From assembly GCA_034440635.1 (NCBI GenBank), contig JAOTON010001038.1, positions 4,292,501-4,356,500 of the forward strand: a stretch of 64,000 bases of DNA. Reading direction: 5' to 3'. Under the pieces are notes generated by a model. The model saw only the letters and a program-made list of their open reading frames with translations. It did not search any database and was not told where the DNA came from. Below are positions 24,775-37,011 of the stretch, one piece after another. The stretch's first letter is position 1. Each line of letters begins with the position of its first letter. Source of the stretch: Lepas anatifera (Eukaryota > Arthropoda > Thecostraca > Lepadidae). A program made the translations under genes and the position numbers.

Positions 24775-26129
24775 TCTCAATCTGTTGCGAACCAGTTAAG
24801 TTCATGCCCAGGTCGGACTGGAATTGGTGCGTAGCCGCACTTACCAAGTGTTCTCAGTTCAAAATCGGAAAACAGCCGGGGATCAAGTCTGCTGTTTACG
24901 CACGAGGAGACAAACCACAGCCAAGTTTTGCCAATTTTTCACTCGTCTAAAAGAACAAGGCCTCGGTAAAATGCTCCGTTCCGAAAGCTCTATGTTGGTG
25001 CTAGGAGTCGAGGCATCGCCTTGGATTCTTTTCACTGGGAGCGGGGACAGACGCTACCTAACGATGACAGAAGAGTGTGAGTGACAGGCGAAGATCAAAT
25101 ATACTAACTGTTTTGGACACACTGGCGATACATTTAACCTACACTTAAATAAGGAAAAAAGTGTATACATCAAAACAGTTTATAAGAGGGAGGAAACACG
25201 AACTTCGGTGGATCTCGCAATTTCTTCGGAACAGTGGCATCGCCGCCCCCTCCCCGTCCCCTTTGGGCGCACATGGCTGTGCGTGCATTAGCGGCAAGTG
25301 CTGGCAGGCTGGATGGGAGTGATGACGGCGGAGGGGCCGGGTTGGCGAGCGCGCCGAGCCACTCGGTAAAGCACGGGCTGAGCGGCGCGCCGAGCCGCCG
25401 CCGACCCGCTCCACACCGCTGCTGCCGTGTCATTACACCACAAATTGCCTCAAATTAGAAAATTCCAATACCAATCACTATTATTCAAACAAATCCGCGG
25501 CGCTGGCCATCGCTCCCCGTTAATGCGACACGTCCGAACCGGCTCCAACACATGCCAGGCAGACGCCAGGCCCGATTAACGAGGCAGCCGGATATTTTCA
25601 TATCCCAATGAGACAGCAAATACCGCGGCGGCGGCGTCGAGAGAGGCGCTGCGGCGATCGCCGGCCATCCAGCGGCGGCGACAGCGCCATCCCCGGCTTC
25701 GATTCGCCCCGGTGAGCTCACAGCAGCCACTCTGGCACAATGATAGCTTATTTATGGATCGGTACTGAACACCAGCTGGGGTCAGCCACACGGCCAGGGT
25801 ACCTCTCCGGCTACGGCCGCGTGCAGAGGCGACGCCAGCGATTCTCCAGACAGGGGGAGCAGACCTAGCGGTGACAATTTTGACAATTATTACCCATGTT
25901 CACTGGGCCAGATTGGATAGTGCAACGTTTTGGTCGTGTTAAACAACGCCGCAGCCCCGTAAAAATAGCAAAAATAAATATATTCCCCCTTAACCCTTGC
26001 CCCGGTGGCGGTACGAGCCACCTTCGCCGTGGGGGGCTAAAAAGACCCCACGATCTCAACAACTAAGAGAGCTAGAAAAAGCGCAAAACGGCAATCAAAG
26101 CTTTCGAAAATGATATCGAAAATACTTCG
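24775..26129. other. Unannotated non-coding stretch
   Basis: GC-rich around 25200-25420 and 25600-25850, otherwise mixed. No gene or repeat is supportable. Confidence 0.5.
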
Positions 26130-27010
26130 GTATTTTTTTGTAGGTCAATATCAAGGTCACCAGAGGTCAAAATAGGTCAAAATCGCTAATATGGGTGTAC
26201 TAAGAAAACCTCCTATATCTCAGAAACTATCATAGCTAGAAACATTTTTTTAACACTATTCAAAGCTCTTGAGATGCGCTTTCATTACAGTGGCATTCAT
26301 TTTCGTGTCAGGTCAAGCCTAGGGAGCTACAGGTCACTAAATATTGGGCATATTCTTGGGATGTCCTAGCCACCCATGCATAAGGGCTTTTACTTTTTCG
26401 CTAATAGCTTCCAAACCAAACAAGATACAGCCATAGTTTATGCACCATTGCAATTCTCTCGTCAATACGAATCGAATGATATATGATATTGTATGCCAGG
26501 TCAAATTTAAGAATTTGACCTGACCCAGGTCAACGGTCTGACCAACTTGACCTGGTATAGTCATGATGTATATCATTTGACTTCCAGTGACTATACAAAC
26601 ACTTTGGTGACAAAATAAAAGCTCTATCTTAGTTTATTCAAAATTTATAGAGAAAAACACCAAAAATGCTTATTTGACCTAGGTGACCTTTTAAAGGTCC
26701 AGTAATTTTGGTATCAGCTTCAGAAATGGGCTAAGAGCAAGTCGCAACCGATGTTTGAAGTTGATTCCATCCTACTTACTGGAAAGCTCATTTCGTGATT
26801 TTCCCATGCATTGTCAATGGGGAGCTCATGCTCTGCACATGACCTTAGGTCACCAATATAAAAATCCCGGAACAAATGTTGTGCTCCTGGTGGGCCCAGA
26901 TGTGGTTGAGTTTCAACTTAATCGATGAACCCTTCTTTTAGTTATGCCGTCCTAGTATTTTTGAGGTTAGGTCTTCCTGACCTGGTGACCTGACCTGATA
27001 TGACCTTGAG
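26130..27010. repeat. TGACCT/AGGTCA-rich dispersed repeat, copy 2
   Basis: At least fifteen copies of AGGTCA or its complement TGACCT lie within about 870 bp. They include three AGGTCA hexamers at 26154, 26164 and 26174 (10-bp steps) and an everted pair at 26840-26852. The section at 26760-26940 resembles bases 110-260 of the window, and 56755-57050 has similar texture, which supports an interspersed family. No terminal repeats or coding region are visible. Confidence 0.55.
26497..26522. repeat. Short perfect inverted repeat with AGGTCA arms
   Basis: The 11-bp arm CAGGTCAAATT is followed after TAAG by its exact reverse complement AATTTGACCTG. Further AGGTCA/TGACCT copies follow at 26527 and 26548, extending a palindromic cluster. 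Confidence 0.7.
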
Positions 27011-27884
27011 CCAAAATTTTCAGGAAAGATGTAAAATCTGACGGAACAGCTAGACAGTTTGGCGGCTGCGCGCGTTTTGGTCACTTTGGAAAAACAGGGG
27101 GTCTAAAGACCCACCAGTTAAATTGGAAACTTTAACGATGTTAGTGTGAAATACCTTTCTAGGAATGTATTTCCGGCCGAAAGTGTGGGGATGGGGTCAT
27201 TTTCCGACAGCGGGGGGAGGTAGGTGGCGGCGCTCGTGGCCACCTAACCAGGGCGTTTCTCTGGTTCAGCCACGTGGTCAGTGCAGCTCTCCAATCACAG
27301 TCCAGTGAGGCGATGCCACATCACTATGAGCGCTGATTGTCTGGAAGACACGAACTTCAAGGCTCAGACCAGACTTGAAGACATGGGCCAAAAGTAGACT
27401 TCTGCTATACAATTAATCAGCTGAGTGTCAGTAGCGTTCAGCGTAACTGTGCTACCGTAACTATGTTTAGCGCTTATAATATCCAATCTACCACTATTCA
27501 AAATAGTTCTGAAATCATCGCCTTCTTTCCCAGTAGTATCTATTATACATTTCGTGCAGTGCGGGTTCGAATCCTGATCGGAAACGTAAGCTCTATTTGC
27601 TGAAGGTACCAGCATCTGCCAGCGCCATGAGCTGCGACAGCTCCGCCGGCGGCAGCTCAAGGCGCTGCTTCCTACACTCCTTCACACCGCCGACGTCCTA
27701 AGACGCTCCCTCACCACCGGAGCTACCACCTACACCCCCTCTCACACCGCCGACCCGCCGACGTCCCAACACAGCACCGGAAATGGCTAGTTAACACTAT
27801 GTCTCATCTGCATGCTGCCCAGCCTGCTCGGCCGGCCTCGATGGATCGGTCAGCGTCTACGTACTCAGGCTTCAAGGTCCGGCA
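27011..27884. other. Unannotated non-coding stretch
   Basis: No gene is supportable. A tRNA B-box-like string at 27564-27574 is not accompanied by a foldable tRNA and is treated as chance. Confidence 0.45.
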
Positions 27885-28425
27885 CGGCCAGCCAGGAACG
27901 GCTGATGTGACGGACAGGCAGAGGCGACTGATGTGACGGGGCAGCCACAGGCGACTGATGTGACGGGGAAGCCAGAGGCGACTGATGTTACGGGACAGCC
28001 AGAAACGGCAGATGTGACGGACAGGCAGAGGCGACGGATGTGACGGGGCAGCCACAGGCGACTGATGTGACGGGAAATCGAGGCGACTGATGTGACGGGG
28101 CAGCCAGAGGCGACTGATGTGGTGGGGCAGTCAGAGGCGGCTGATGTGACGGACAGGCGAGGCGACTGATGTGACGGGGCAGCCACAGGCGACTGATGCG
28201 GTGGGGCAGTCAGAGGCGGCTGATGTAAAGGGACAGCCAGAAACGGCTGATGTGACGGGTGGCTAGAGACGGCTGATGTGGTGGGGCAGTCAGAGGCGGC
28301 TGATGTAAGGGACAGCCAGAAACGGCTGATGTGATGGGCGGCTAGAGACGGCTGATGTGGTGGGGCAGCCAAAGGCGACTGATGTGACGGGCAACGATGC
28401 GACCGATGTGACGGGGCAGCCAAAA
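27885..28425. repeat. 27-bp minisatellite
   Basis: About 20 units of AGGCGACTGATGTGACGGGG plus CAGCCAC, mostly 27 bp with occasional 24-26 bp variants. The period is a multiple of three, so long open frames appear on the minus strand (27872-28423), rich in His/Ser/Pro. I see no start context, acceptor or flanking coding sequence and treat them as artefacts. Confidence 0.92.
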
Positions 28426-28744
28426 GCCCCGATCAGTGATCCTGAATCTGCCTATGATATTCCTCATGACGTCGCAGCAACACCGCAAAAAAACCATAAG
28501 TTCTGAACTTCTCACTATTTGAGTTGTTTGCTCTGACACCTTGCAAATTCACGCCAGGTGAAAGTATTAGGTAGGCTGCCTGATCACCTATCATGCTTAA
28601 ACACATTCTTGCTCCCGGAATCATTCAGCTGCATTAGAGGGTACACTCACTTTGTAAAGAACAGTGGATGGTTCTTACTTGACTTTAGCTGGTCCTGCTG
28701 AAACAGCGTGTTCAGCGCTTAACATCAACAATCAGCGTCAGTGC

Positions 28745-28919
28745 TGACGTCAGTGCGACTGGGATGGACCCTGATGTCAGTGCGACTGGGATGGCCCATG
28801 ACATCAGTGTGGCTGTGATAGAGCCCTGATGTCACTGCGATTGTGATAAACCGTGACGTCAGTGCGGTTGTGATCGAGTCCTGAATTCAGTGCAGCTGTG
28901 ATTCAGCCCTGACGTCAGT
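28745..28919. repeat. 27-bp tandem repeat carrying CRE octamers
   Basis: Six full units and a partial one, each starting with TGACGTCA or a one- or two-base variant and followed by GTGCGACTGGGAT-like sequence. Perfect TGACGTCA palindromes lie at 28745, 28854 and 28910. TGACGTCA is the full cAMP-response element bound by CREB/ATF factors; function here is unknown. Confidence 0.85.
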
Positions 28920-31900
28920 TGTTCCCCACACAGGGGTCGGACGCTGGAATGTAGCGGCCGGTCAGAACGGCCCGAACGTGACCTCTGGGGTTGGGCCGAG
29001 CACCTTTCATCTGCAGTGGCTGGTCGGCGCCGCAGCCTTTGCATAATTGCCAACACTGAGTGCAGTGTTGCCACCGTCAACTGCCCGCGAGACTGGGGAG
29101 GCGGGAGGGGGAGGGGCGTGGAGGGTCCTGGAGAGGCAGCGCGGCACGTGCTGGTATGACCCTAGTCAGCCGGCAGCGCTGAAGGGTGGGACCCGTTGTC
29201 GGTGCCGACAAAGGGAACATACCTGCACTGCAGAGGTGCAGGTCACCAGTGAAAAATCTCACGTAAACTTAGTGACTGAACTTTGAAATGGTCCGCAGTA
29301 TTCGCCCACCACTTCCACATTTGTACGACTGGTATTGGTGACGGTTGCCAGGTTTAAAACCTCCTTGGTCAGCACTCCCTCAGTGTGAGACGTCGGTGTG
29401 TGGGTTATCTCAGGGGTCAGCGGGGCTGGTCTGTCAGTGCTGCAGCGGTCCTTGTGTGGGCTGCTGCCGCCAAGCACGCTACACTGTCCGGTGCCGGCCT
29501 GGTGCGCCTCATCATCTCATCAGACGCAATTGGCATCCCCGCCGCCGCGGCCCACCACACAGCAATGGCAGCATCGGCTGCCGAAGCTTCAGGCCGTGCA
29601 CAAGAAGTGACAGCGTCTGCCACTAAAGCAGCAGCAACTCAAGCTGACGCAGCGACAGAACTAGATTTCTGAGCTTATGACACGTGTGTTAAAGACAACT
29701 GGACTAACAGTCTTAAAACGGCGATTGGAATATGATGTCCATGGAAAGTTTTATCATTGGCACAGTACGTGGAAATCATAGGCACTAAGAGGAAAGTCTG
29801 CCTGTTTCCTGGCAGTATGAAGAGTACGGCAGATGTCCCTCCGGCCGCCGGAGCCAGCTCAGAGCTGGGAGGTGTTAAACTGTGCCAGTCCATCAGCCGG
29901 TCTTAACGGCTACCGTGCCGTGTGTAGGCAATCCGACCAGACGTTAGGGCGTGGCTCGTCAAGCTAACGCTCTCATTTACTTGTGTCCGGCGGCACGGCT
30001 GGCAGCGCCTGCTTGCACGTGCAGTCGGCCCCGCTCACCTCTGCAACTTGCACTGCAACTGCCACCCATCGCAACGTACCACGCACTACACCACATGTGC
30101 CACAGAACTCTTCGAAACATTATTATCGTGAGTCATCGACGCAATACTTCACACATCGTACCATGACCTTGCTGTTATCAATCAGTCAGAAGGTGCTCTA
30201 TCTGTCGGCGGCGTGGGACTGGTACGTTTGTACCAGACCAACAGCATCATTGCAAGTACCTGAACAGCAGGCTGGCGCATGCCACAGCCGGCTGCACGGT
30301 GAGCTATGAGGGTGTGCCCGTTCTCGCCAGTTCGGTGCAACGGCGACTGAGTTACACCTCATCATACATGCAAACGGCCAGGCGCGCCTAATTAAAATCC
30401 GAGACAATTAAAGCGTCGGAGCAGCCGACGAGGCGTGGCGGCGAGGGCGGAGCGGCGATTTAGTGGCCGATGTCGGCGCCGATAGCGCCGGGTAACCCGG
30501 TAGCAGAGGGCTGGAATCGCCGGTAAAAACCACCACTGGGTGACGGCTGGTTCAACCCCCAGCCGGCGGCCTAATTAGTCGGCTGCGTGCCGCGTGCGGC
30601 GGCCGTCGGGTCAGGTGCCGGCGGCGGAGATCCGTGATCGGCGCCACCTTCCATCACCCAGCACCGTCGCCAGTCCACTCACCGGCCCGGCCGCGCGCCA
30701 GTCCTCCACTAATTTATAGTAATTGCATAATGATTTCGTACATTATGGCGCCGTAAATTCATTAAGATCGTTTGGCGTTGCCGGGCAGCTATGCAAAGCG
30801 TTTTGGCGCGGCGGCCGGCGGTGGTTGTAAACGGGCGATATACGAGCCGAGCGGACCGCCTGCAGGCGTCGGGGGGCGGCGTGACTCAGGCAGCCTGCTC
30901 ACTACCGCACGACCCATGTTAAATAGCGCTGTTAAGTTATGGCACGGAGGCTGAGATAAGATCGCCGGCTAACGACTTCGCACTGTGGAACAGCCGCAGC
31001 AGGTGCGGTCGGCGTCACTCATACATTGCACAGCGTGTGTTTAGAGCCGGCTCAACTGGCGGCGCGGCGCGTCTGGTCAGTCCGGTACGGCCGCTCCTAT
31101 CACGCTGTGGGACAAACTTCTGCCCGTGTCTACACAAGCGGACTGAACGCTCCTGGTGCTCTTCTGGTTTTCAAGTTGTTTAACTACTTTAGCTGCCCGT
31201 TTATGTTTACGGTGTTTGTATTTTATTTGTGGGCGCATTGTATTGCATGTTGACTGTTGGGTAGTGTGTACGAGGCCGAAGGGCGCCACACCATCTAACA
31301 AGGTTCCTAGGCCGCAGGAGAAAATGAGACCAGCCATGAGCCAACGGTTCTGCAGAACCCGACAACTCTCGGCTTAAAATTGAAATAAAACGCCTTCTTA
31401 GCCCCTCCATCAAGTCATACAGCAGTTTTGTCTCGCATTGTAAAACATCACAAGGGTGAAGAGCCCTATCAATGACTTCACTTACCAGGCTGTCTGGACA
31501 TAATCAGAACGATGCCTCAACCAAACCATCCATCAATACACAAATAATCCAGCAAAAGGTTTCTGTGTCACCGACAAAGTTGCAGCGAGAAAACATTCAG
31601 CGCCGTTCATTCAGCTACGAAGCAGCTGATGGACTGGTGACTGCATCCTTGACTGAGTACCCCGATGGTCAGGGTACCTTATCAAACAAACTGAGATCAT
31701 TTCTGGTCTCCAACCCCTCCCAACGGTCTCCATCCCTCAAGAGTTTCACCCACCCGGGGCCAGTGCACTTTCTAGTCCTGAACAACTGAAGACCTCTCAC
31801 TTGTTTCGCAATGGTTTAGGGTTATTGTGCGAAACAGGAAGACAAAGTGTCTGATAACGAAAACAACGGTACCTATACACTTATCAAAATATGACCTTTT

Positions 31901-32030
31901 GAGGCCTCATAGTGCCCATTGACTTGGTGCAAAGAGCAAATGCTGGATTAATCAGATTTTTATACTTCCAAACCCCCCAGATTTTTTCCAGTTTCCTAAA
32001 CGACACCATATTTTTCACGATTTTGAGCTC
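28920..32030. other. Stretch without a supportable gene; possible regulatory segment
   Basis: No coding exon is recognised. Around 30700-30790 an AT-rich core with several TAAT, ATTA and TGCATAAT motifs sits inside very GC-rich DNA, a texture seen again at several places to the right. It could be a homeodomain-bound element, but this is inference from composition alone. Confidence 0.3.
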
Positions 32031-32133
32031 TGTTGCCCTGTTGTCCAGGGCCTTTGGGCCCTGTTGCCCTGTTGTCCAGGGCCTTTTGGGCCCTGTTGCC
32101 CTGTTGTCCAGGGCCTTTTGGGCCCTGTTGCCC
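32031..32133. repeat. 32-bp tandem repeat, three copies
   Basis: Three near-identical units: TGTTGCCCTGTTGTCCAGGG then CCTTTTGGGCCC. The first unit lacks one T. The collagen-like GPKGPGQQG peptide on the minus strand is a by-product. Confidence 0.92.
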
Positions 32134-33450
32134 CTTCAGATAAGCGGTGTAGACCCAACACTGCTGAAGGGCGAGGCACGGGGTCATAGCTCTCTGAGGG
32201 CCCATATATGGTGATAGGCGCCGCACCTGTGACGAATCAGAGGAGGAACATTCGAACGAATAGCTACTTCCCGCGGGGCTGCGAACGCAACATCGAACAG
32301 CTGGGGGACTCAGCTGAAAAGCTTGGGGGGATGACAAAGGATATATTTCATGGTGTAAACAATGTGAGGAAAGCATACCAATCATGCTAAATAAGCTAGA
32401 TGTATTTCAATACGTTCAGTGCCGTAAAAATATCGTTAATTCAATCTCCATTAGTCGAATAAATTTCAAAACAGTAATTTAAAACAATGGTCAACTCTTG
32501 CGATGTCTGCACGAGGATAGGCGAGCTGTGAGCGAACTAAATTCCTCAGTGCAGTGCAGCTTCCCGCGCAGTTGCCGTCCCCTCTTGAAACAAGCCTGCC
32601 GGTGAGATCGGCCTGACACCTACCGGCACTCCGCGCACACGCACAGCCATCAGCAGACCCTCACCCCCAGCCCGGTTAGGCTGTACCGCACTGCCCAGTG
32701 TCGCGGACAGGGCTCAAAGTGGCGCCGATATCGTCACCGACGAAAAAACGCCGCAGGCGGCGAACGTCGGCAGTGCGCCGCCACCGCCGCACTTGCGATT
32801 CTGCGGCCCGCGCGGCGCCGCCGCAAAAACAGCGGCAGCCGGCGGTACTGGGTGCGGTGCTGACGAGCCGGCCTGATCACTATGCGTCGCCGGCGATGAT
32901 GGCGGCGTCCAGCGGAGCGCGCGACACAAACAGTGCATCGCCATCGTTCAGGCGGACGGCGCCGCCGCGATCGCCTGATAACGCCCCATTGTATGCTAAT
33001 TGCCAGGCCACACAGGTGACACATAACCGTCTTTATTGATGGAAGAAGTTAACTTTTTATCTCGGTCCATCGTCCCCTGCGAGGCGCGGCGCTGCGGCGC
33101 GACGCGACGCGCCGTCGGCGACAGGGCGCCATATTCGGCATAGCCGGCGCGGCGGCGGCGGCGGAGCGCGGCAGACGTGGCGTGGCCGTGTCAATTGCAG
33201 CGGCGCGACACCATAACTCCGGCGTGCGGCCGAGCTGAGCTTATGAAACTTTATTGACAAGACGGTGCCGGCGATGGCCGGGCGCGCCACCAGGCAAGCC
33301 CATTCCGGCGAGTGATCACCCGCCATAAAAGAATTCATGCCGCTTGCAGCCGGTTTCGCTTTATATTTTACAAATGGGTTCATTATCTCCATGTTGATCT
33401 GCACTGACATTTTTATCCGGCGATCGATGCGGACGTTAACGGACCATGGC

Positions 33451-33454
<4 letters not shown>
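32134..33454. other. GC-rich stretch without a supportable gene
   Basis: Highly GC-rich at 32700-33250. An AT-richer core at 33310-33430 precedes the microsatellite. No domain-bearing open frame is visible on either strand. Confidence 0.45.
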
Positions 33455-34104
<650 letters not shown>

Positions 34105-35769
34105 GCAGTGGACACACACTAGGGCATGCAGTGGTGAGCTCAAGTCTAACTCTAACATTTTACCCTGACATACGCGAGCGTAGCCAACGGGCGATTCTGC
34201 CAGTTGTAGTCGCCAACTCATAGTCGTCCCTAGAAATATCCGATCCACGAATTTTTGTTGGCCGATTTAAATTCATGGAGTAAAAAAATATTTTCCCTCC
34301 CTAGCTAAATACCTTGTCCCAAGGACGGACCCAGGGAGTCCAATACGGCTATGACCCATCCAAACCGGCCAAACTATACCCATTGGGAAATAATTTCGGC
34401 CAGTTGTCTTTAAAAGACTATGTTACCACTGCTTTACCCGCATTGGCTGCTCCCAAACGTTTGATTTATATATGCCCTCATTTTGTCCCTCCTCGGTCGA
34501 TTTTTAAAGACTATCCTCCGCTCTTAATCGAGTGGAAGATCACAATTTGTGTAATATTAGAAGACTGTAAACAGCAATTGTGGTCTGAGACGTTTTTAGT
34601 TGCGTCTACTGGTCATTTGTGCAATAATCAGGCTTTGAAGTCAGAAGCCCCAGTTTTTGGTCGTTCTCAGGAGTGCTTCACAAGTATCAGTCCCTGTCAT
34701 AAGGCTGGCAGAGGAGCGGAAAATAATTTCAAGTTTTGTGATAAAATGTCCCTGACATGTCTGCATTTACAAATTTCTGTGCTAGAATGTAGTCATCTAA
34801 AAAAACTATAAGGCAACTTTATTTAAGTAAGATAATGTGAACAATTACTCAGTGTTTTCGCTAAATGCATGGTAACTACGGACCAGTAACTGTGACATGC
34901 TAACGACAAAGTTGGAAAAGTAAGAAACTGAGAACAATCTGAATAGCCCATTTCAGACTAGAAATGAGTCCAAACACGAAAACAATGGATTTAAAGCAAG
35001 CCCTCACAATAGCCAAAAAATCGATAACAAAGGAGAAACTTAAAAGCATCTCTTATTTAATCTTTTTTTCATTCGCGTGTTTTATACATAAGGTATAAGC
35101 AAACTCTACTGCAGCAAGAGTATTTACATGTTTACCTGGCCTGAGTTTACCTTTATCTTTTTATTCCTCCTCTCGTGATGAAACGTAGTTCCAACTCAAC
35201 GCTGGGAAGATCGTATACCTACAGCTCGTCGTATGAAACGAAGCGAATGGGCCGTGATTCTCATACATAACTCTTTCTCTTTCCTTGTTTTTGTATCTTT
35301 CTTTTTAGCCTTCTTTGTACTTGTCCATGTCTATTTATGTCAGGGTGCTTGGGGGATCTCTACGAGCAAAAAATATAAACTTTTACAAATAATTTTGAGT
35401 AGCAAGTGAACACTTTTACAAAGGCCTTCTACCAATTTCAACACAAGAACTTCCGATTTTCGGCCAACCATCTTCAATGCCATGCACTTTCGTTTGACGG
35501 TTGGAAAACTGAAAAGTTTCCGGGAAGCCTGCTCCATATAAGCATAAGATACTGAAAATATTAATGCAATGGCCTATAGCAAAAAAGGCGTTAGGGGATG
35601 GCAAAAGTATCTGCCAGAGAAAAGTAGAGGCCACTAACCCAAAATCGTAGGTGGAAGTAAAATACAAACTTTTAAAAACTGTTCGCGCAAGCTACTTAAA
35701 AATATATAGGATATTTCTTATTATCGAAATATTTCCTATTATCCTGTATATGCCTGGCTATCAACCTAT

Positions 35770-36240
35770 GGCTTTGTCCGTCTGATTGTGTATCTGTTTG
35801 TGTCTGATTATGTGTCTGTCTGTGTCTGAGCTCCATGTATGGGTTGTTTGTATGCCTGTGTCTGATTTTGTGTCCGTTTGCGTCTGATTGTGTATCTGTG
35901 TATATCGGATTGCCTGATTTTATCAGACTGAATGCCGGCTTTTCTACTCATATTTGTCTGCCGGTTTCATCTCCCTTTCTACGCACCTGTCTGCCTGTGC
36001 ATATAGGCCCGTCAACTGCCTGTCTGCACGTGCCTATGCCTGTGCTTCTGTCTGTGTCTTTACCTGTGTCTGCGTCTTTGTGTCTGCAGCACCACCCTCC
36101 GGTCAGGCTGTGCCTCTGTCTGTGTCTAGGCCAGTGCCTGCTTCATGTCTTTGTCTGCGTCTGCCGGCCGGTAGGCGCTTCTCTCCGTGTCTCTGCCCGT
36201 GTCTGCGTCCATATCCGTGTCTGCGTCTGCCGCCCGGCCG
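35770..36240. repeat. Low-complexity TGTGTCTG-rich tract
   Basis: A degenerate repeat of GTCTGTGTCTG, CCTGTGTCTG and CTGCGTCTG over about 470 bp. It is densest at 35775-35910 and 36040-36235. There is no exact period. Confidence 0.75.
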
Positions 36241-36965
36241 GCCGGCCTGGGACATGGGTCGCCTCATCACCGCAGCCGCTGGGTAATGTACGAGCGTCAT
36301 TACTGGGAGTGGGACGCCAGCCGAGCCGCCCGGCAAGGGTCGCCGACACTAAATGCAAGCTCCGGCCACAGAACGCGCCGCACATTGCAACAGACAGTGC
36401 CACCAACGCTTGGCGATGAAATTTCTCCAACTAGACCATTGTAGAACAGAGCTGCTGCTTGATCTGGAAAATCCGATACAGCGTTCTAGGGATGGTGGAC
36501 CAGATAGCGTCATCATCATCATTTGGGATGTTGGGAGAGGTCGACAGCTGGGTTCACTTTGCACACCAGATAGGTTGAATGGATTCAGACTTCTGTTAAA
36601 AATATTCACCAGAAAATAATTAAATGGGACATGACTGGCTGAGGATGCTGCCATAAGAGAGTCCACTGAATTTTAGGCAATATATCGAGTAAGATGCACT
36701 CAGCAAATCAGCACGAACGGAAGTTGTCCGCAACTTGGAAACCGTCCGGAAGTGATCCAGCAGAACTCCCGTATAGACCGAATCTGAACCTGGAGCGAAA
36801 GGCGCAGCTCACAGCAGAGGGGAGACATGGGACTGGAAGAATATCGGAATTGTTGCTAGTTTTGTCGGGTTTCAGGGAACCGATTTCAGACGTGAGGGTT
36901 CTGAGAGGAGAGTTTGTTGGCACTACCTTTGGGGCTGACGCGGTCCCGCGGAGGACCGTACCCAG

Positions 36966-37011
36966 TCACGGCCGATTCACGACCCGTGTCACGGCCGATT
37001 CACGACCCGTG
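36966..37011. repeat. 23-bp direct duplication
   Basis: Two exact tandem copies of a 23-bp unit beginning TCACGGCCGATTCACGACCC, at 36966-36988 and 36989-37011. Confidence 0.95.

Noticed and set aside
27541..27590. tRNA-like B box (GGTTCGAATCC at 27564-27574)
   Set aside because: The T arm pairs only partly, no A box or acceptor stem is found at the right distance, and no terminator follows.
20964..28919. CRISPR-like array among the regular repeats
   Set aside because: Units are contiguous tandem repeats without unique spacers, in a eukaryotic context.
31996..32385. Collagen-like GPKGPGQQG frame on the minus strand
   Set aside because: It comes entirely from the three-copy 32-bp tandem repeat at 32031-32133.
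34314..34811. 165-codon open frame on the plus strand
   Set aside because: No recognisable domain and no splice or promoter context. Kept as a chance frame.
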